Assembly: GCA_021773365.1 (NCBI GenBank)
Contig: JAJFKF010000035.1
Span: 50,130 to 114,129, forward strand
Reading direction: 5' to 3'
DNA: 64,000 bases
Source: Gammaproteobacteria bacterium
GTDB lineage: Bacteria > Pseudomonadota > Gammaproteobacteria > Steroidobacterales > Steroidobacteraceae
Shown here: piece after piece, positions 33,462-43,099 of the stretch
How positions within the stretch are numbered: the first letter of the stretch is position 1
Layout: each line of letters starts with the position of its first letter
Program-made: the position numbers and the translations under genes
The notes under the pieces: generated by a model
The model's database searches: none
What the model saw: only the letters and a program-made list of their open reading frames with translations
Told to the model about the DNA's origin: nothing

Positions 33462-34028
33462 GTGAGTCCGGCCCAGCCGGCGCCAGCGCCGCAGTCCGCC
33501 CGTCGCGGCATCCTCCGCGAACCTGGATGGCACCGGGCTGCTGCGGCGATTGTTTTGTTGACGGTCATCGCGTCGGGCATGCCGGAGCGGATGGCCCATG
33601 CCGCCGATCCGGACTGCATCCGCATCGAGACTCGCGCCGAAGTGCGGCGGGCGGTTGCCACTGAGCAGGGTGGTGAAAGCATCAGACTCGTACCGGCCGA
33701 GAAGATCGGTGCGGGCGAGGAAGTGCTCTATACCGTCAGTGTCACCAATATTTGTGCGAATCCGGCCGCGGACCTGGCCATTGACGTTCCGGTACCCGCG
33801 CACACCCGCTACGTGGTGGGTTCGGCCATTGCGCCGGCCGCGCAGGTATTGTTCTCGGTGGATGGCGGTTTCCGCTACGCGCCGCCACAGGCGCTTCAGG
33901 TTGCGATGGGTGAGGGTGAAACGCGGGCCGCGCAGCCCGGCGACTACACGCATATCCGCTGGATGATGAGCAAGGCCCTACCGCCGCAGGCGGTGGTCTT
34001 CGCGCGCTTCCGCGCCGTGGTTAAATAG
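33462..34028 (+). CDS. Exported DUF11-like domain protein
   Basis: The product has 188 residues from a GTG at 33462 with GGAG upstream. A basic N terminus and a hydrophobic segment (AAAAIVLLTVIASG) precede a cleavage-like AHAADPDC. The rest is a beta-sandwich of the DUF11 type (GEEVLYTVSVTNICANPAAD, VPVPAHTRYVVGSA, HIRWMMSKALPP). Such domains are found in surface and secreted proteins of unknown function. The gene follows the thioredoxin-like gene by 35 bases and may share its transcript. Confidence 0.65.
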   Translation: MSPAQPAPAPQSARRGILREPGWHRAAAAIVLLTVIASGMPERMAHAADPDCIRIETRAEVRRAVATEQGGESIRLVPAEKIGAGEEVLYTVSVTNICANPAADLAIDVPVPAHTRYVVGSAIAPAAQVLFSVDGGFRYAPPQALQVAMGEGETRAAQPGDYTHIRWMMSKALPPQAVVFARFRAVVK

Positions 34029-34038
34029 CGCCCCCGCC

Positions 34039-36024
34039 GTGCCTGCGGCGCCGTCAGGAAAGCAAGCCTTGCAGGATCTCGACGACATTCTGGGCGCTGC
34101 CGGTCCACTGGCGCGCAGTCTGACGGATTTCGCGCCGCGTCGTGAGCAACTGGAAATGGCCCGCTGCGTGAGCGATGCGCTGCGCTCGCTGGATACGCTG
34201 GTGGTCGAGGCCGGTACGGGCACCGGCAAGACCTTCGCCTACCTGGTGCCGGCGCTGCTTTCCGGGCGGCATACCATCATTTCCACCGGCACGCGCACGC
34301 TGCAGGATCAGTTGTTCCACCGCGACCTGCCCGCCGTGGCCGGCGCGCTGGGCCGGCCGGTAAGGGTTGCGCTGCTGAAGGGCAGGGCGAATTACCTGTG
34401 CCGGCATCGCCTGCAACTGGCCGGCGCCAATCCGCAGTTCTCGTTTGCCGGCAATGCGCTGGCGACGATTGAGCGCTGGGCGCTGCGAACCCGCAGCGGT
34501 GATATCGCCGAGGTGACCGGCGTGCCGGAAGGTGATCCGGTGTGGAGCATGGTGACCTCGACGCGTGAGAACTGCCTGGGGCCGGATTGTGCCGAGTTCG
34601 CCGGCTGCCATGTGGCCGCCGCGCGCCGCGCCGCGCAGGCCGCGGATATCGTGGTGGTCAATCACCATCTGCTGCTGGCGGACCTGGCGTTGAAGGAGGA
34701 AGGCTTCGGTGATCTGCTGCCGGGAACCGAGGCGGTGATTCTCGACGAGGCACACCAGGTGCCGGAGATTGCCGCGCAATTCTTCGGCGCCAGCCTGGGC
34801 AGACGTCAGATTGCCGGAGTCGTGCGGGATGCACAGGCGGAGCTGGCGCGTGCGCGCATCGATTCGGCCGCGGTGCAGGCGCAGCTCGCCTCGCTGGAAG
34901 GACTGCTGCAGGAGTTTCGTTCCATTCTGCCCGGCAGCCGCAACCGGCTGGAGTGGAACGCGCTCGGCAACGCGGCGCTGGATATTCTGCAGGATATGGA
35001 AGCCCAGCTCGGCGCGCTGGCGCAGTCGCTGCAGACCGTGCAGGGCGACACTGGAATCGAACAATGCGCGCGCCGCGCGGCGGAACTGGAGACGCGTTGC
35101 CAGGCGCTGCGCGCCGCGGACGAGGAAACGGGTGCGCGCTGGGTGGAGTTGCGCGGACAGAACTGGACCTTGCAGTTCACGCCCTTTGAAGTGGCGGAGC
35201 GGTTGCGGAAGTTCATGACGGCCGCGCCCTGCGCCTGGATCTTCACCTCCGCCACGCTGGCCGTGGGCGAGGATTTCTCGCATTTCACGCGGCGCATAGG
35301 CCAGAGTGAGGCGCGCACCGTACGCATCGACAGTCCGTTCGATTACCGCCGGCAGGCGTTGCTGTATCTGCCCGTGCAGATGTCCGAGCCGGGCGCACCT
35401 GGACACACGCGCGATGTGATGCAGGCGGTATGGCCGCTGCTGGAGGCCGCCGGCGGGCGCGCGTTCATTTTGTTCACCAGTCATCGTGCGTTGCAGGAAG
35501 GCAGAGCCTGGCTGGCAAACGAAGCGGCTGGGGAGCTGCCGTTCCCCTTGCTGGTGCAGGGCGATGCGCCGCGCGACGCGCTGCTGCGCGAGTTTCGCCG
35601 TCTCGGCAATGCCGTGCTGCTGGGTACGGGCAGCTTCTGGGAAGGCGTGGACGTGAAAGGCGAGGCGCTGTCGCTGGTGGCGATCGACAAGCTGCCATTT
35701 GCCTCGCCCGACGATCCCCTGCTGGGCGCGCGTCTGGAGGGCATTCGCCGCCGCGGCGGCAATCCTTTCCGTGATTACCAGATTCCGCAGGCCGTGCTGG
35801 CGCTCAAGCAGGGGGTAGGCCGGCTGATCCGCGATGCCAGCGACCACGGCGTCATCATGCTGTGCGATCCAAGAGTGCGCACCAAAGGTTACGGCCGTAT
35901 TTTTCTGCAGAGTCTGCCGCCGATGCCGGTGACGATGCAGGTGGGCGATGCGGTGCATTTCCTGACGTCGCATCTGGCTCATCTGAATCCCGAGCCAGCA
36001 GACGCAGCGACGGTGCAGGTATGA
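34039..36024 (+). CDS. ATP-dependent DNA helicase of the YoaA/DinG (XPD-like) family
   Basis: The product has 661 residues. Helicase motifs are Walker A GTGTGKTFAYLVPALL, DEAH in ILDEAHQVPE, ATLAVGEDFSHF, GTGSFWEGVDVKG and QGVGRLIRDASD. Cysteines around residues 120-195 (NYLCRHR, ENCLGPDCAEFAGCH) are candidates for the iron-sulphur cluster that marks this superfamily 2 group. It should unwind DNA 5' to 3', with a role in replication or repair. The GTG at 34039 has no clear ribosome site; a TTG at 34069 would align better with relatives. It overlaps tsaB by four bases, a pairing also seen in other gammaproteobacteria. Confidence 0.93.
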   Translation: MPAAPSGKQALQDLDDILGAAGPLARSLTDFAPRREQLEMARCVSDALRSLDTLVVEAGTGTGKTFAYLVPALLSGRHTIISTGTRTLQDQLFHRDLPAVAGALGRPVRVALLKGRANYLCRHRLQLAGANPQFSFAGNALATIERWALRTRSGDIAEVTGVPEGDPVWSMVTSTRENCLGPDCAEFAGCHVAAARRAAQAADIVVVNHHLLLADLALKEEGFGDLLPGTEAVILDEAHQVPEIAAQFFGASLGRRQIAGVVRDAQAELARARIDSAAVQAQLASLEGLLQEFRSILPGSRNRLEWNALGNAALDILQDMEAQLGALAQSLQTVQGDTGIEQCARRAAELETRCQALRAADEETGARWVELRGQNWTLQFTPFEVAERLRKFMTAAPCAWIFTSATLAVGEDFSHFTRRIGQSEARTVRIDSPFDYRRQALLYLPVQMSEPGAPGHTRDVMQAVWPLLEAAGGRAFILFTSHRALQEGRAWLANEAAGELPFPLLVQGDAPRDALLREFRRLGNAVLLGTGSFWEGVDVKGEALSLVAIDKLPFASPDDPLLGARLEGIRRRGGNPFRDYQIPQAVLALKQGVGRLIRDASDHGVIMLCDPRVRTKGYGRIFLQSLPPMPVTMQVGDAVHFLTSHLAHLNPEPADAATVQV

Positions 36025-36692
36025 GAATTCTTGCGCTTGATACCGCCATGGAGGCCTGCTCGGCAGCCCTGCTGATCGATGGCCGGATTCTCACGCGCTA
36101 CAGCGAGCCTGGTCGTGGCCACGCCGAACTCATCCTGCCCATGGTCCATGAACTGCTGGCCGCAGGCGGAGCGGGTCTGCAGTCCCTCGACTGTATCGCC
36201 GTGGGTAGAGGGCCCGGCGCGTTCACCGGCATCCGTATTGCCATGGCCGTTGCCCAGGGCCTGGCCTATGGGGCGCAGTTGCCGGTGATTGCAATCTCGG
36301 ATCTGGCCGCGCTGGCCCAGCGCGCGGCTGACAAGCACGGCGTGCCGGCGGTGCTGGCCTGCACTGATGCGCGTATGAATGAAGTGTACTGGGGTGGATT
36401 CAATTGCCCGTCGGGCGGGCTGGTGGAGTGCTTTATAGAAGAGTGTGTCAGTCCGCCCGCGGCCGTGGGTGTCGACTGGTCCGGACCGTGGGTTGCGGCC
36501 GGTTCGGGATGGGCAGCCTACCCGCACATGGCGATTGCTCCGGTGGTGGACGCCGCGCTGCTGCCGCGTGCGGAGGAAATTGCCCGCCTGGCGGTCCGGG
36601 ATCTGGCTGCCGGTCGTGCCCTGCCGCCGGAGCAGATTCAGCCGGTGTACCTGCGCGACAAGGTGGCGCATGTTACAAAATCACGGACTTAG
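36021..36692 (+). CDS. tsaB: tRNA threonylcarbamoyladenosine biosynthesis protein TsaB
   Basis: The product has 223 residues from the ATG at 36021, overlapping the helicase stop (ATGA). The ASKHA fold shows LALDTAMEACSAALL, GRGHAELILPMVHELL, the GRGPGAFTGIRIAMAVAQGL motif and ACTDARMNEVYWG. TsaB is the scaffold that pairs with TsaD and TsaE to make t6A37 in tRNAs reading ANN codons. The coding end is followed within ten bases by the phoB PHO-box region, so the operon ends here. Confidence 0.94.
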   Translation: MRILALDTAMEACSAALLIDGRILTRYSEPGRGHAELILPMVHELLAAGGAGLQSLDCIAVGRGPGAFTGIRIAMAVAQGLAYGAQLPVIAISDLAALAQRAADKHGVPAVLACTDARMNEVYWGGFNCPSGGLVECFIEECVSPPAAVGVDWSGPWVAAGSGWAAYPHMAIAPVVDAALLPRAEEIARLAVRDLAAGRALPPEQIQPVYLRDKVAHVTKSRT

Positions 36693-36699
36693 CTGTGGC

Positions 36700-36735
36700 T
36701 TTTCATGGAACTGTCATACTCTTCCCCTGTAATAC
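36700..36735 (+). promoter_or_regulatory. PHO box and -10 of phoB
   Basis: TTTTCAT-GGAA-CTGTCAT (36700-36717) matches the PhoB site, two 7-mers with a 4-base gap. A -10-like TGTAAT (36728-36733) follows ten bases later, the canonical distance. It implies autoactivation of phoBR. Confidence 0.65.
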
Positions 36736-36778
36736 CCGCCGTCGGCCGGAATCGCCCCGGCGGTCAGGTGACCGTTTC

Positions 36779-37477
36779 ATGACAGCCAAGCAGATACTCA
36801 TCGTCGAGGACGAGAAGCCGATTCGCGACATGATCGCCTTCGGCCTCAAGCGCGCGGGCTTCGAAGTCCTGGAGGCTGAGGACTGCCGAACGGCGCGCAC
36901 CATCATGACCGACCGGCGCCCCGACCTGCTGCTGGTGGACTGGATGCTGCCGGACATGAGTGGACTGGAGCTGACCCGGGCGCTGAAGCGCGACAAGGAA
37001 ACCTCCGAGGTGCCCGTCATCATGCTCACCGCGCGTTCCGAGGAGCAGGACAAGATCAATGGGCTGGATGGTGGCGCCGATGATTACGTAACCAAGCCCT
37101 TTTCGCCGCGGGAACTTCTGGCGCGTATCAACGCGGTCCTGCGCCGCCGCGGCGCTGCCGAGGGCGAGGAGAAGGTTCATATCGACGGCCTGGTGCTGGA
37201 TGCGGCCAGTCACCGCGTGATGGCCGGTGATCGTACTCTGCCGCTGGGTCCCACCGAGTACCGGTTGCTGAGTTTCTTCATGACGCATATGGAGCGGGTC
37301 TATACCCGCAACCAGTTGCTCGACAGGGTGTGGGGCGGCAACGTGTACGTGGAGGAGCGCACCGTGGATGTGCACATCCGCCGCCTGCGCAAGGCCCTGG
37401 GCGAGTTCGGCCACGACAAGTTCATCCAGACCGTACGCGGCGCCGGTTATCGGTTTTCGGCCCGTGCGGAAGAGTGA
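36779..37477 (+). CDS. phoB: Phosphate regulon response regulator PhoB
   Basis: The product has 232 residues from the ATG at 36779; upstream open codons overlap tsaB and are not coding. The receiver domain has acidic residues DE at 11-12, phospho-acceptor D54 in LLLVDWMLPD, T in MLTARS and K in YVTKPFS. The C-terminal OmpR-type winged helix (LGPTEYRLLSFFMTHMERVY, ERTVDVHIRRLRKALGEFG) binds PHO boxes. Under phosphate limitation PhoR phosphorylates it and it activates pst and other genes. phoR follows 15 bases later. Confidence 0.96.
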   Translation: MTAKQILIVEDEKPIRDMIAFGLKRAGFEVLEAEDCRTARTIMTDRRPDLLLVDWMLPDMSGLELTRALKRDKETSEVPVIMLTARSEEQDKINGLDGGADDYVTKPFSPRELLARINAVLRRRGAAEGEEKVHIDGLVLDAASHRVMAGDRTLPLGPTEYRLLSFFMTHMERVYTRNQLLDRVWGGNVYVEERTVDVHIRRLRKALGEFGHDKFIQTVRGAGYRFSARAEE

Positions 37478-37492
37478 TCCGCGACTGAATAC

Positions 37493-38821
37493 ATGAGTGC
37501 TGCCTGGTCCTTTGCCATCGTTCGCCTGCTGGGATTGATCAGCGTGGCTGTGCTGGGCGGCATGATATGGGGTCGGCCGGTGCTCTGGCTGGCCGCAGTG
37601 CTCGGCGCTTACCTGCTGCTGCAGCTGATCAATCTCTACCGCCTCGGTCGCTGGCTGCGTATGCGCAGTCTCGTTGATCCACCCGACGTAGGCGGAGTCT
37701 GGGGCGAAGTGGTGGCGCAGGTGGTACGCCTGCATCGCCGCAAGCGCTTTCATAAACAGCGCATGATCAAGTTGTTCCGCGAACTGCGCCGCTCCACCGC
37801 GGCCATGCCGGACGGGGTGGTGGTGCTTGCCGCCGACAATGAAATTCTCTGGTTCAATCGCACCGCTGCACGCCTGCTTGACCTCAGGCGCAAGGCGGAC
37901 CTGCACATTCGCATCGACAACCTCATTCGCGCACCGGACTTTGTACGCTACCTGGACGAGGGCGATCACAGTGTGCCGGTGACCGTGCGCTGGCCTGCAG
38001 GTGGCCCATTGTTTCTGTCCATGCAGCTCATTCCGTACGGCGCCGGCCAGCAGCTGGTGCTGGTGCGCGATGTCACACGCCAGACCACGCTCGAAGCCAT
38101 GCGCCGGGATTTTGTCGCCAACGCCTCGCACGAGCTCAGATCCCCGCTCACCGTGGTCAGCGGTTACCTGCAGTCCCTGAGCGATACCATCGCCGAGGAC
38201 AGCTCTGCGGACCGATTGTGGGAGGGTCCGGTGCAGGAGATGCGCCGCCAGACCGAGCGCATGACGGAAATCATCAACGATCTGCTGGAGCTGTCGAAGC
38301 TTGAGTCCGCCGACATCGAGGCGGGCGAGGATGAGGTGGACGTGGCCGGGATGCTCAGCCTGCTGCGCAAGGAAGTGCTGTCGCTGGAGCGGCGCCCGCA
38401 GGAGTTCACGTTGCGTCTGGACAGTGAGTCCCGCCTGCTGGGCAACGAGGCGGAAATTCACTCCGCCTTCTCCAACCTGATCGCCAACGCCGTCAAATAC
38501 ACCCCGCCCGAAGGGCGCATCGATGTACGCTGGTGGTCGGATGCGGAGGGGGGGCATTTCTCGGTGCGCGATACGGGCATCGGCATTGCCGCCGAACACA
38601 TTCCCCGCCTGACCGAGCGGTTCTACCGTGTCGATCCAGGCCGTGCCCGCCGCCAGGGTGGTTCGGGTCTGGGCCTGGCCATCGTCAGGCATGCGTTGCA
38701 GCGGCATGGGGGGCGGCTGCAGATCGAGAGCACGGACGGGCAGGGGAGCACCTTCACCTGCCACTTCCCCCGGCGGCGGGTGGTGGATCCCGAACGTGGG
38801 GTCGCGACGGCGGTATCCTGA
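37493..38821 (+). CDS. phoR: Phosphate regulon sensor histidine kinase PhoR
   Basis: The product has 442 residues. Two N-terminal transmembrane helices (residues about 8-47) with almost no periplasmic loop are followed by a PAS-like domain (MPDGVVVLAADNEILWFNRT). The HisKA domain has H213 in NASHELRSPLT. The HATPase domain shows NLIANAVKYTPP (N box), DTGIGIA (G1) and GGSGLGLAIV (G2). The short loop fits signalling through PstSCAB and PhoU and not by direct phosphate binding. It phosphorylates PhoB. Confidence 0.95.
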   Translation: MSAAWSFAIVRLLGLISVAVLGGMIWGRPVLWLAAVLGAYLLLQLINLYRLGRWLRMRSLVDPPDVGGVWGEVVAQVVRLHRRKRFHKQRMIKLFRELRRSTAAMPDGVVVLAADNEILWFNRTAARLLDLRRKADLHIRIDNLIRAPDFVRYLDEGDHSVPVTVRWPAGGPLFLSMQLIPYGAGQQLVLVRDVTRQTTLEAMRRDFVANASHELRSPLTVVSGYLQSLSDTIAEDSSADRLWEGPVQEMRRQTERMTEIINDLLELSKLESADIEAGEDEVDVAGMLSLLRKEVLSLERRPQEFTLRLDSESRLLGNEAEIHSAFSNLIANAVKYTPPEGRIDVRWWSDAEGGHFSVRDTGIGIAAEHIPRLTERFYRVDPGRARRQGGSGLGLAIVRHALQRHGGRLQIESTDGQGSTFTCHFPRRRVVDPERGVATAVS

Positions 38822-39035
38822 TCCGCTATCAACCGATAGCGTCGACGAACTCACATTCGCGCGGAGATTTCCGCCATCGCAGGGCTTACGTACTGCAACG
38901 ATGTTTGCGGGTGCGCAGGTTGTGCATGCCCTGCATATCGCTACCGAAATCCCGGATACGCCGGACCTGGTTCTTCCTGCGCGCTCCGCGCCGACGACGC
39001 CAGCTGTCGGCTGCGTACGGGGAACTCTTGCGGCC

Positions 39036-39063
39036 TTGAGCGATCTGTTTCGCTCTGTATTAC
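39036..39063 (+). promoter_or_regulatory. Predicted sigma-70 promoter of first phoU
   Basis: TTGAGC (39036-39041) and TATTAC (39058-39063) are 16 bases apart, 41 bases before the phoU ATG. The rest of the 283-base gap after phoR shows no gene. Confidence 0.4.
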
Positions 39064-39104
39064 ACTGCGCCTCGTTTCAAACCGGCTCCGGAGCGCCCGC
39101 CATC

Positions 39105-39830
39105 ATGGATACAGCAGATCTTTCGCACCATATCTCCCGCCGCTTCAACGAGGACCTGGAGCGACTGCGCAACAAGGTGCTCACCATGGGCGGGTTCGTC
39201 GAGCAGCAGCTGCAGAAGGCGGTGACCGCGCTGGTGGACGGCGACAGCCGCCTGGGCGAGGCGGTGGCCATGGACGACTACAAGGTCAACAACATGGAGG
39301 TGACCATCGACGAAGAATGCAGCCGTCTGCTGGCCACGCGCAATCCCACCGCCGGCGATCTGCGCCTCATCGTGGCCATCATCAAGACGGCCACTGATCT
39401 GGAGCGCATCGGCGATGAGGGCGAGAAGATCGGCTACATCGCCTCGCGCCTGGCCTCCATGGAGCGGCCGGCTGACAAGTATCGCGAGGTCAAGCATCTG
39501 GGCCGGCAGGTATCCGAGATGGTCCACGCGGCCCTGGATGCCTTCGCCCGTCTGGATGCCAGGGCTGCGCTGGCCGTGGCGCGTGAGGACGAGAGCATCG
39601 ATGAGGAGTACGAGGCCATTCAGCGTCAGTGCATTACCTTCATGATGGAGGATCCGCGCACCATTCGTCGGGCGCTGGATGTAATGTGGCTGGTGCGGGC
39701 GCTGGAGCGCATCGGTGACCACGCCAAGAACATCTGCGAGTATGTTATTTACATGGTGCACGGCAAGGATGTGCGCCACACGGCTCTTGAGGATGTTGAA
39801 AAGGAACTGCGCACCAAAGATGCGCAGTAG
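39105..39830 (+). CDS. phoU: PhoU phosphate signalling protein (copy 1)
   Basis: The product has 241 residues, two repeats of the PhoU three-helix bundle. Each repeat carries a metal-binding E-x-x-x-D-like motif, visible as TATDLERIGDEGEKIG in the first and RALERIGDHAKNICEY in the second. PhoU links the Pst transporter to PhoR and keeps the kinase quiet when phosphate is ample. The start ATG at 39105 gives the usual N terminus (HHISRRFNEDLERLRNKVL). A second, shorter-spaced phoU follows pstB at 48062; the two differ clearly in sequence. dsbB starts four bases after its stop. Confidence 0.94.
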   Translation: MDTADLSHHISRRFNEDLERLRNKVLTMGGFVEQQLQKAVTALVDGDSRLGEAVAMDDYKVNNMEVTIDEECSRLLATRNPTAGDLRLIVAIIKTATDLERIGDEGEKIGYIASRLASMERPADKYREVKHLGRQVSEMVHAALDAFARLDARAALAVAREDESIDEEYEAIQRQCITFMMEDPRTIRRALDVMWLVRALERIGDHAKNICEYVIYMVHGKDVRHTALEDVEKELRTKDAQ

Positions 39831-39834
39831 CTGA

Positions 39835-40329
39835 ATGATGAAACTATCTCCCCGACTTGCGAACTTTCTCGGCGCTGGAGCCTGCGCGGTGTTGCTGGCC
39901 TACGCCTACTATCTGCAGCACGGTGGCCTTGAGCCCTGTCCGCTATGCATTTTCCAGCGCATGGCCGTTTTTGCGCTCGGGGTGGTGTTCCTGCTGGCGT
40001 TTGTGCACAACGCCGGGCGCCTGGGCGGCAGGGTTTACGCCGTGCTGATGGGCCTGACCGCGCTGGTGGGCATGGGTTTGTCCGGTCGACACATCTACAT
40101 ACAGGCGCTGCCGGAAGGTTCGGTGCCGGCCTGCGGGGCGACGCTGGACTACCTGATGGATGTGTTTCCGCTGACGGATGTGATTCGCAAGGTGCTGACC
40201 GGGTCGGGTGAGTGTGCCAAGGTCGACTGGGAGCTGTTCGGGTTGAGCATGCCGGTGTGGGTGTTTGTGGCGTACCTGGGGCTGGGTGGCTGGGGTGTTG
40301 TCATGAACTGGCGGCGGCGGAATCCATAG
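39835..40329 (+). CDS. dsbB: Disulphide bond formation protein DsbB
   Basis: The product has 164 residues with four transmembrane helices. The first periplasmic cysteine pair is C35-C38 (EPCPLCIFQR) and the second is C100 and C127 (VPACGATL, GSGECAKV). These correspond to the four catalytic cysteines of E. coli DsbB, which passes electrons from DsbA to quinone. Start codons at 39835 and 39838 are both possible. The gene lies right behind phoU and may be co-transcribed. A large perfect inverted repeat follows its stop. Confidence 0.94.
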   Translation: MMKLSPRLANFLGAGACAVLLAYAYYLQHGGLEPCPLCIFQRMAVFALGVVFLLAFVHNAGRLGGRVYAVLMGLTALVGMGLSGRHIYIQALPEGSVPACGATLDYLMDVFPLTDVIRKVLTGSGECAKVDWELFGLSMPVWVFVAYLGLGGWGVVMNWRRRNP

Positions 40330-40376
40330 TTGACTTGCCAGGCGCGCAGCGTCGGCGAGTATTGCTGCGCAGTGCG

Positions 40377-40500
40377 AGCGGATCCAGATCGGGGGAGGGC
40401 TTCCGGGGACCGGCGGCAAGACCCCATCCCTGGGGGCCTTGGGAAAAACCATCCATGGTTTTTCACATCCCCGGAAGCCCTCCCCCGATCTGGATCCGCT
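40377..40500. repeat. Perfect 32-bp inverted repeat around a 60-bp core
   Basis: The arms 40377-40408 and 40469-40500 are exact reverse complements (outer ends AGCGGATCCAGATC, inner ends GGGCTTCCGGGG). The 60-base core holds a second small hairpin (AAAACCAT/ATGGTTTT, near 40444-40463). The element lies between the convergent stops of dsbB and dapE, so it could terminate both transcripts. The perfect arm identity also fits a REP-like or MITE-like dispersed element. No transposase is encoded. Confidence 0.75.
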
Positions 40501-40532
40501 GATAGGCCAGCAGTGGTCAGCAGTATCTGCAA

Positions 40533-41730
<1,198 letters not shown>

Positions 41731-41811
41731 GCTGTGACGCTGTATATGTGCAGCATTCCGGGACACGGCATTTCGCCAGTATAAACAGTTGCTTGTGGCG
41801 CCGCTGCCGCG

Positions 41812-41845
41812 ATGACACGAATCTGTAACACATTTCATCTATAAC
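41812..41845 (+). promoter_or_regulatory. Proximal PHO box and -10 of pstS
   Basis: ATGACAC-GAAT-CTGTAAC (41812-41829) is followed exactly ten bases later by TATAAC (41840-41845), the usual geometry of PhoB-activated promoters. The pstS start is 89 bases further on. Confidence 0.65.
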
Positions 41846-41934
41846 AAGCGCCGTATTCCAGGCAACTGACTGATGCGGCGAAAGCCTGCTGATGACAGCT
41901 TCGGCATAACCCATTTTCTTCCAAGGAGACCCTC

Positions 41935-42981
41935 GTGTTGAAACCATCCCTTGTTCTGGCGGCTGCTGCGAGTCTCGGCCTCGGTGGCCTGGCGATCGCC
42001 CAGTCCTCGCGCGACTACATCAGCATTGTCGGCTCCTCGACTGTATACCCCTTCACCACCGCCGTTGCTGAAAGCTTCGGCAAGAGCGGCAGGTACAAGA
42101 CCCCCAAGGTCGAGAGCACCGGTACGGGCGGCGGCATCAAGCTGTTCTGCAACGGTGTCGGCGTACAGCACCCGGACGTGGCCAATGCCTCCCGCCGCAT
42201 CAAGGCTTCCGAGGTCCAGGCCTGCGCCAAGAATGGTGTGAAGGAAGTTACTGAAATCAAGGTGGGCTACGACGGCATCGTGGTGGCCAATGCCAGGTCG
42301 GCCCAGATATTCAAGCTCTCGCGCAAGGACCTGTACCTGGCGTTGGCCAAGCAGGTGCCCGATCCGGCCAACTCCGGCAAACTCATCAACAATCCCTACA
42401 AGACCTGGCGCGAGATCAACAAAATCCTGCCGGCCGACAAGATCGAAGTGCTCGGCCCGCCGCCGACCTCCGGCACGCGCGATGCGTTCCTCGAGCTGGT
42501 AATGGAGCCGGGCTGCGAGAGCTATGACTGGATCGCCGGGCTGGCAAAGAGCGACAAGAATCGCTTCAAGTCGATCTGCCACACCATTCGCGAAGATGGT
42601 GGTTACATCGAGGCCGGCGAGAATGACAATCTCATCGTGCAGAAGCTTGACGCCAGCCCGAAGACGCTGGGCATCTTCGGCTACAGCTTCCTCGAGGAGA
42701 ACCTCAACAAGCTGCACGGCTCGCTGATCGATGGCAAGCAGCCGACTTTCGAGAACATTGCTTCGGGCGATTATCCGGTTTCTCGTGCGTTATTCATCTA
42801 CGTGAAGAAAGCGCACGTCGGCGTGATTCCCGGTTTGAAGGAATTTGTCGCCGAGTACACCAGTGAGCGTGCCTTCGGTCAGGAAGGCTATCTGGTCGAC
42901 AAGGGACTCATTCCGCTTGGATCGGCCGAAGCGAAGCAGGTTCGCGCCAATGCCACAGGCATGGCGAACCTGAAACTCTAA
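41935..42981 (+). CDS. pstS: Phosphate ABC transporter substrate-binding protein PstS
   Basis: The product has 348 residues from a GTG at 41935 preceded by AAGGAGA. A signal peptide (LVLAAAASLGLGGLAIAQS) precedes the binding fold: ISIVGSSTVYPFTTAVAESF, STGTGGGIKLFC with phosphate-contacting Ser/Thr/Gly, and the GPPPTSGTRDAFLELVM hinge segment with conserved S-G-T-R-D. It is a periplasmic phosphate-binding protein of the type found in Xanthomonas and Pseudomonas relatives. It has its own PHO-box promoter and is separated from pstCAB by a porin gene. Confidence 0.95.
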   Translation: MLKPSLVLAAAASLGLGGLAIAQSSRDYISIVGSSTVYPFTTAVAESFGKSGRYKTPKVESTGTGGGIKLFCNGVGVQHPDVANASRRIKASEVQACAKNGVKEVTEIKVGYDGIVVANARSAQIFKLSRKDLYLALAKQVPDPANSGKLINNPYKTWREINKILPADKIEVLGPPPTSGTRDAFLELVMEPGCESYDWIAGLAKSDKNRFKSICHTIREDGGYIEAGENDNLIVQKLDASPKTLGIFGYSFLEENLNKLHGSLIDGKQPTFENIASGDYPVSRALFIYVKKAHVGVIPGLKEFVAEYTSERAFGQEGYLVDKGLIPLGSAEAKQVRANATGMANLKL

Positions 42982-42996
42982 GACTCAGCTACTCAG

Positions 42997-43067
42997 CCGT
43001 CATGCCCGTGAAGGCGGGCATCCATTGAATGAACGAATGGATCCCCGCCCATGCGCGGGGATGACGG
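42997..43067. repeat. REP-like palindromic repeat between pstS and porin
   Basis: The 71-base unit begins CCGTCATGCCCG and ends CGGGGATGACGG. It contains the nested inverted repeat ATCCATT/AATGGAT. Such imperfect palindromes (CGTCAT...ATGACG ends with GGCGGGCATCCA and GGATCCCCGC parts) are dispersed in many proteobacterial genomes. It may stabilise the pstS transcript end or attenuate reading into the porin gene. Confidence 0.65.
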
Positions 43068-43099
43068 CACCTTTTGTCCGTTAACTCAGTGAGGGAATC

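Noticed and set aside
36711..36734. PHO box made of CTGTCAT and CTGTAAT with a 9-base gap
   Set aside because: The gap is five bases too long. The pair TTTTCAT and CTGTCAT with a 4-base gap fits the known site and places the second motif in the -10 region.
36764..38854. Minus-strand open frame of nearly 700 codons
   Set aside because: It is antisense to phoB and phoR, which have clear family motifs.
40377..40500. Full insertion sequence at the dsbB/dapE junction
   Set aside because: The 124-base element has inverted arms but no room for a transposase; recorded as a repeat instead.
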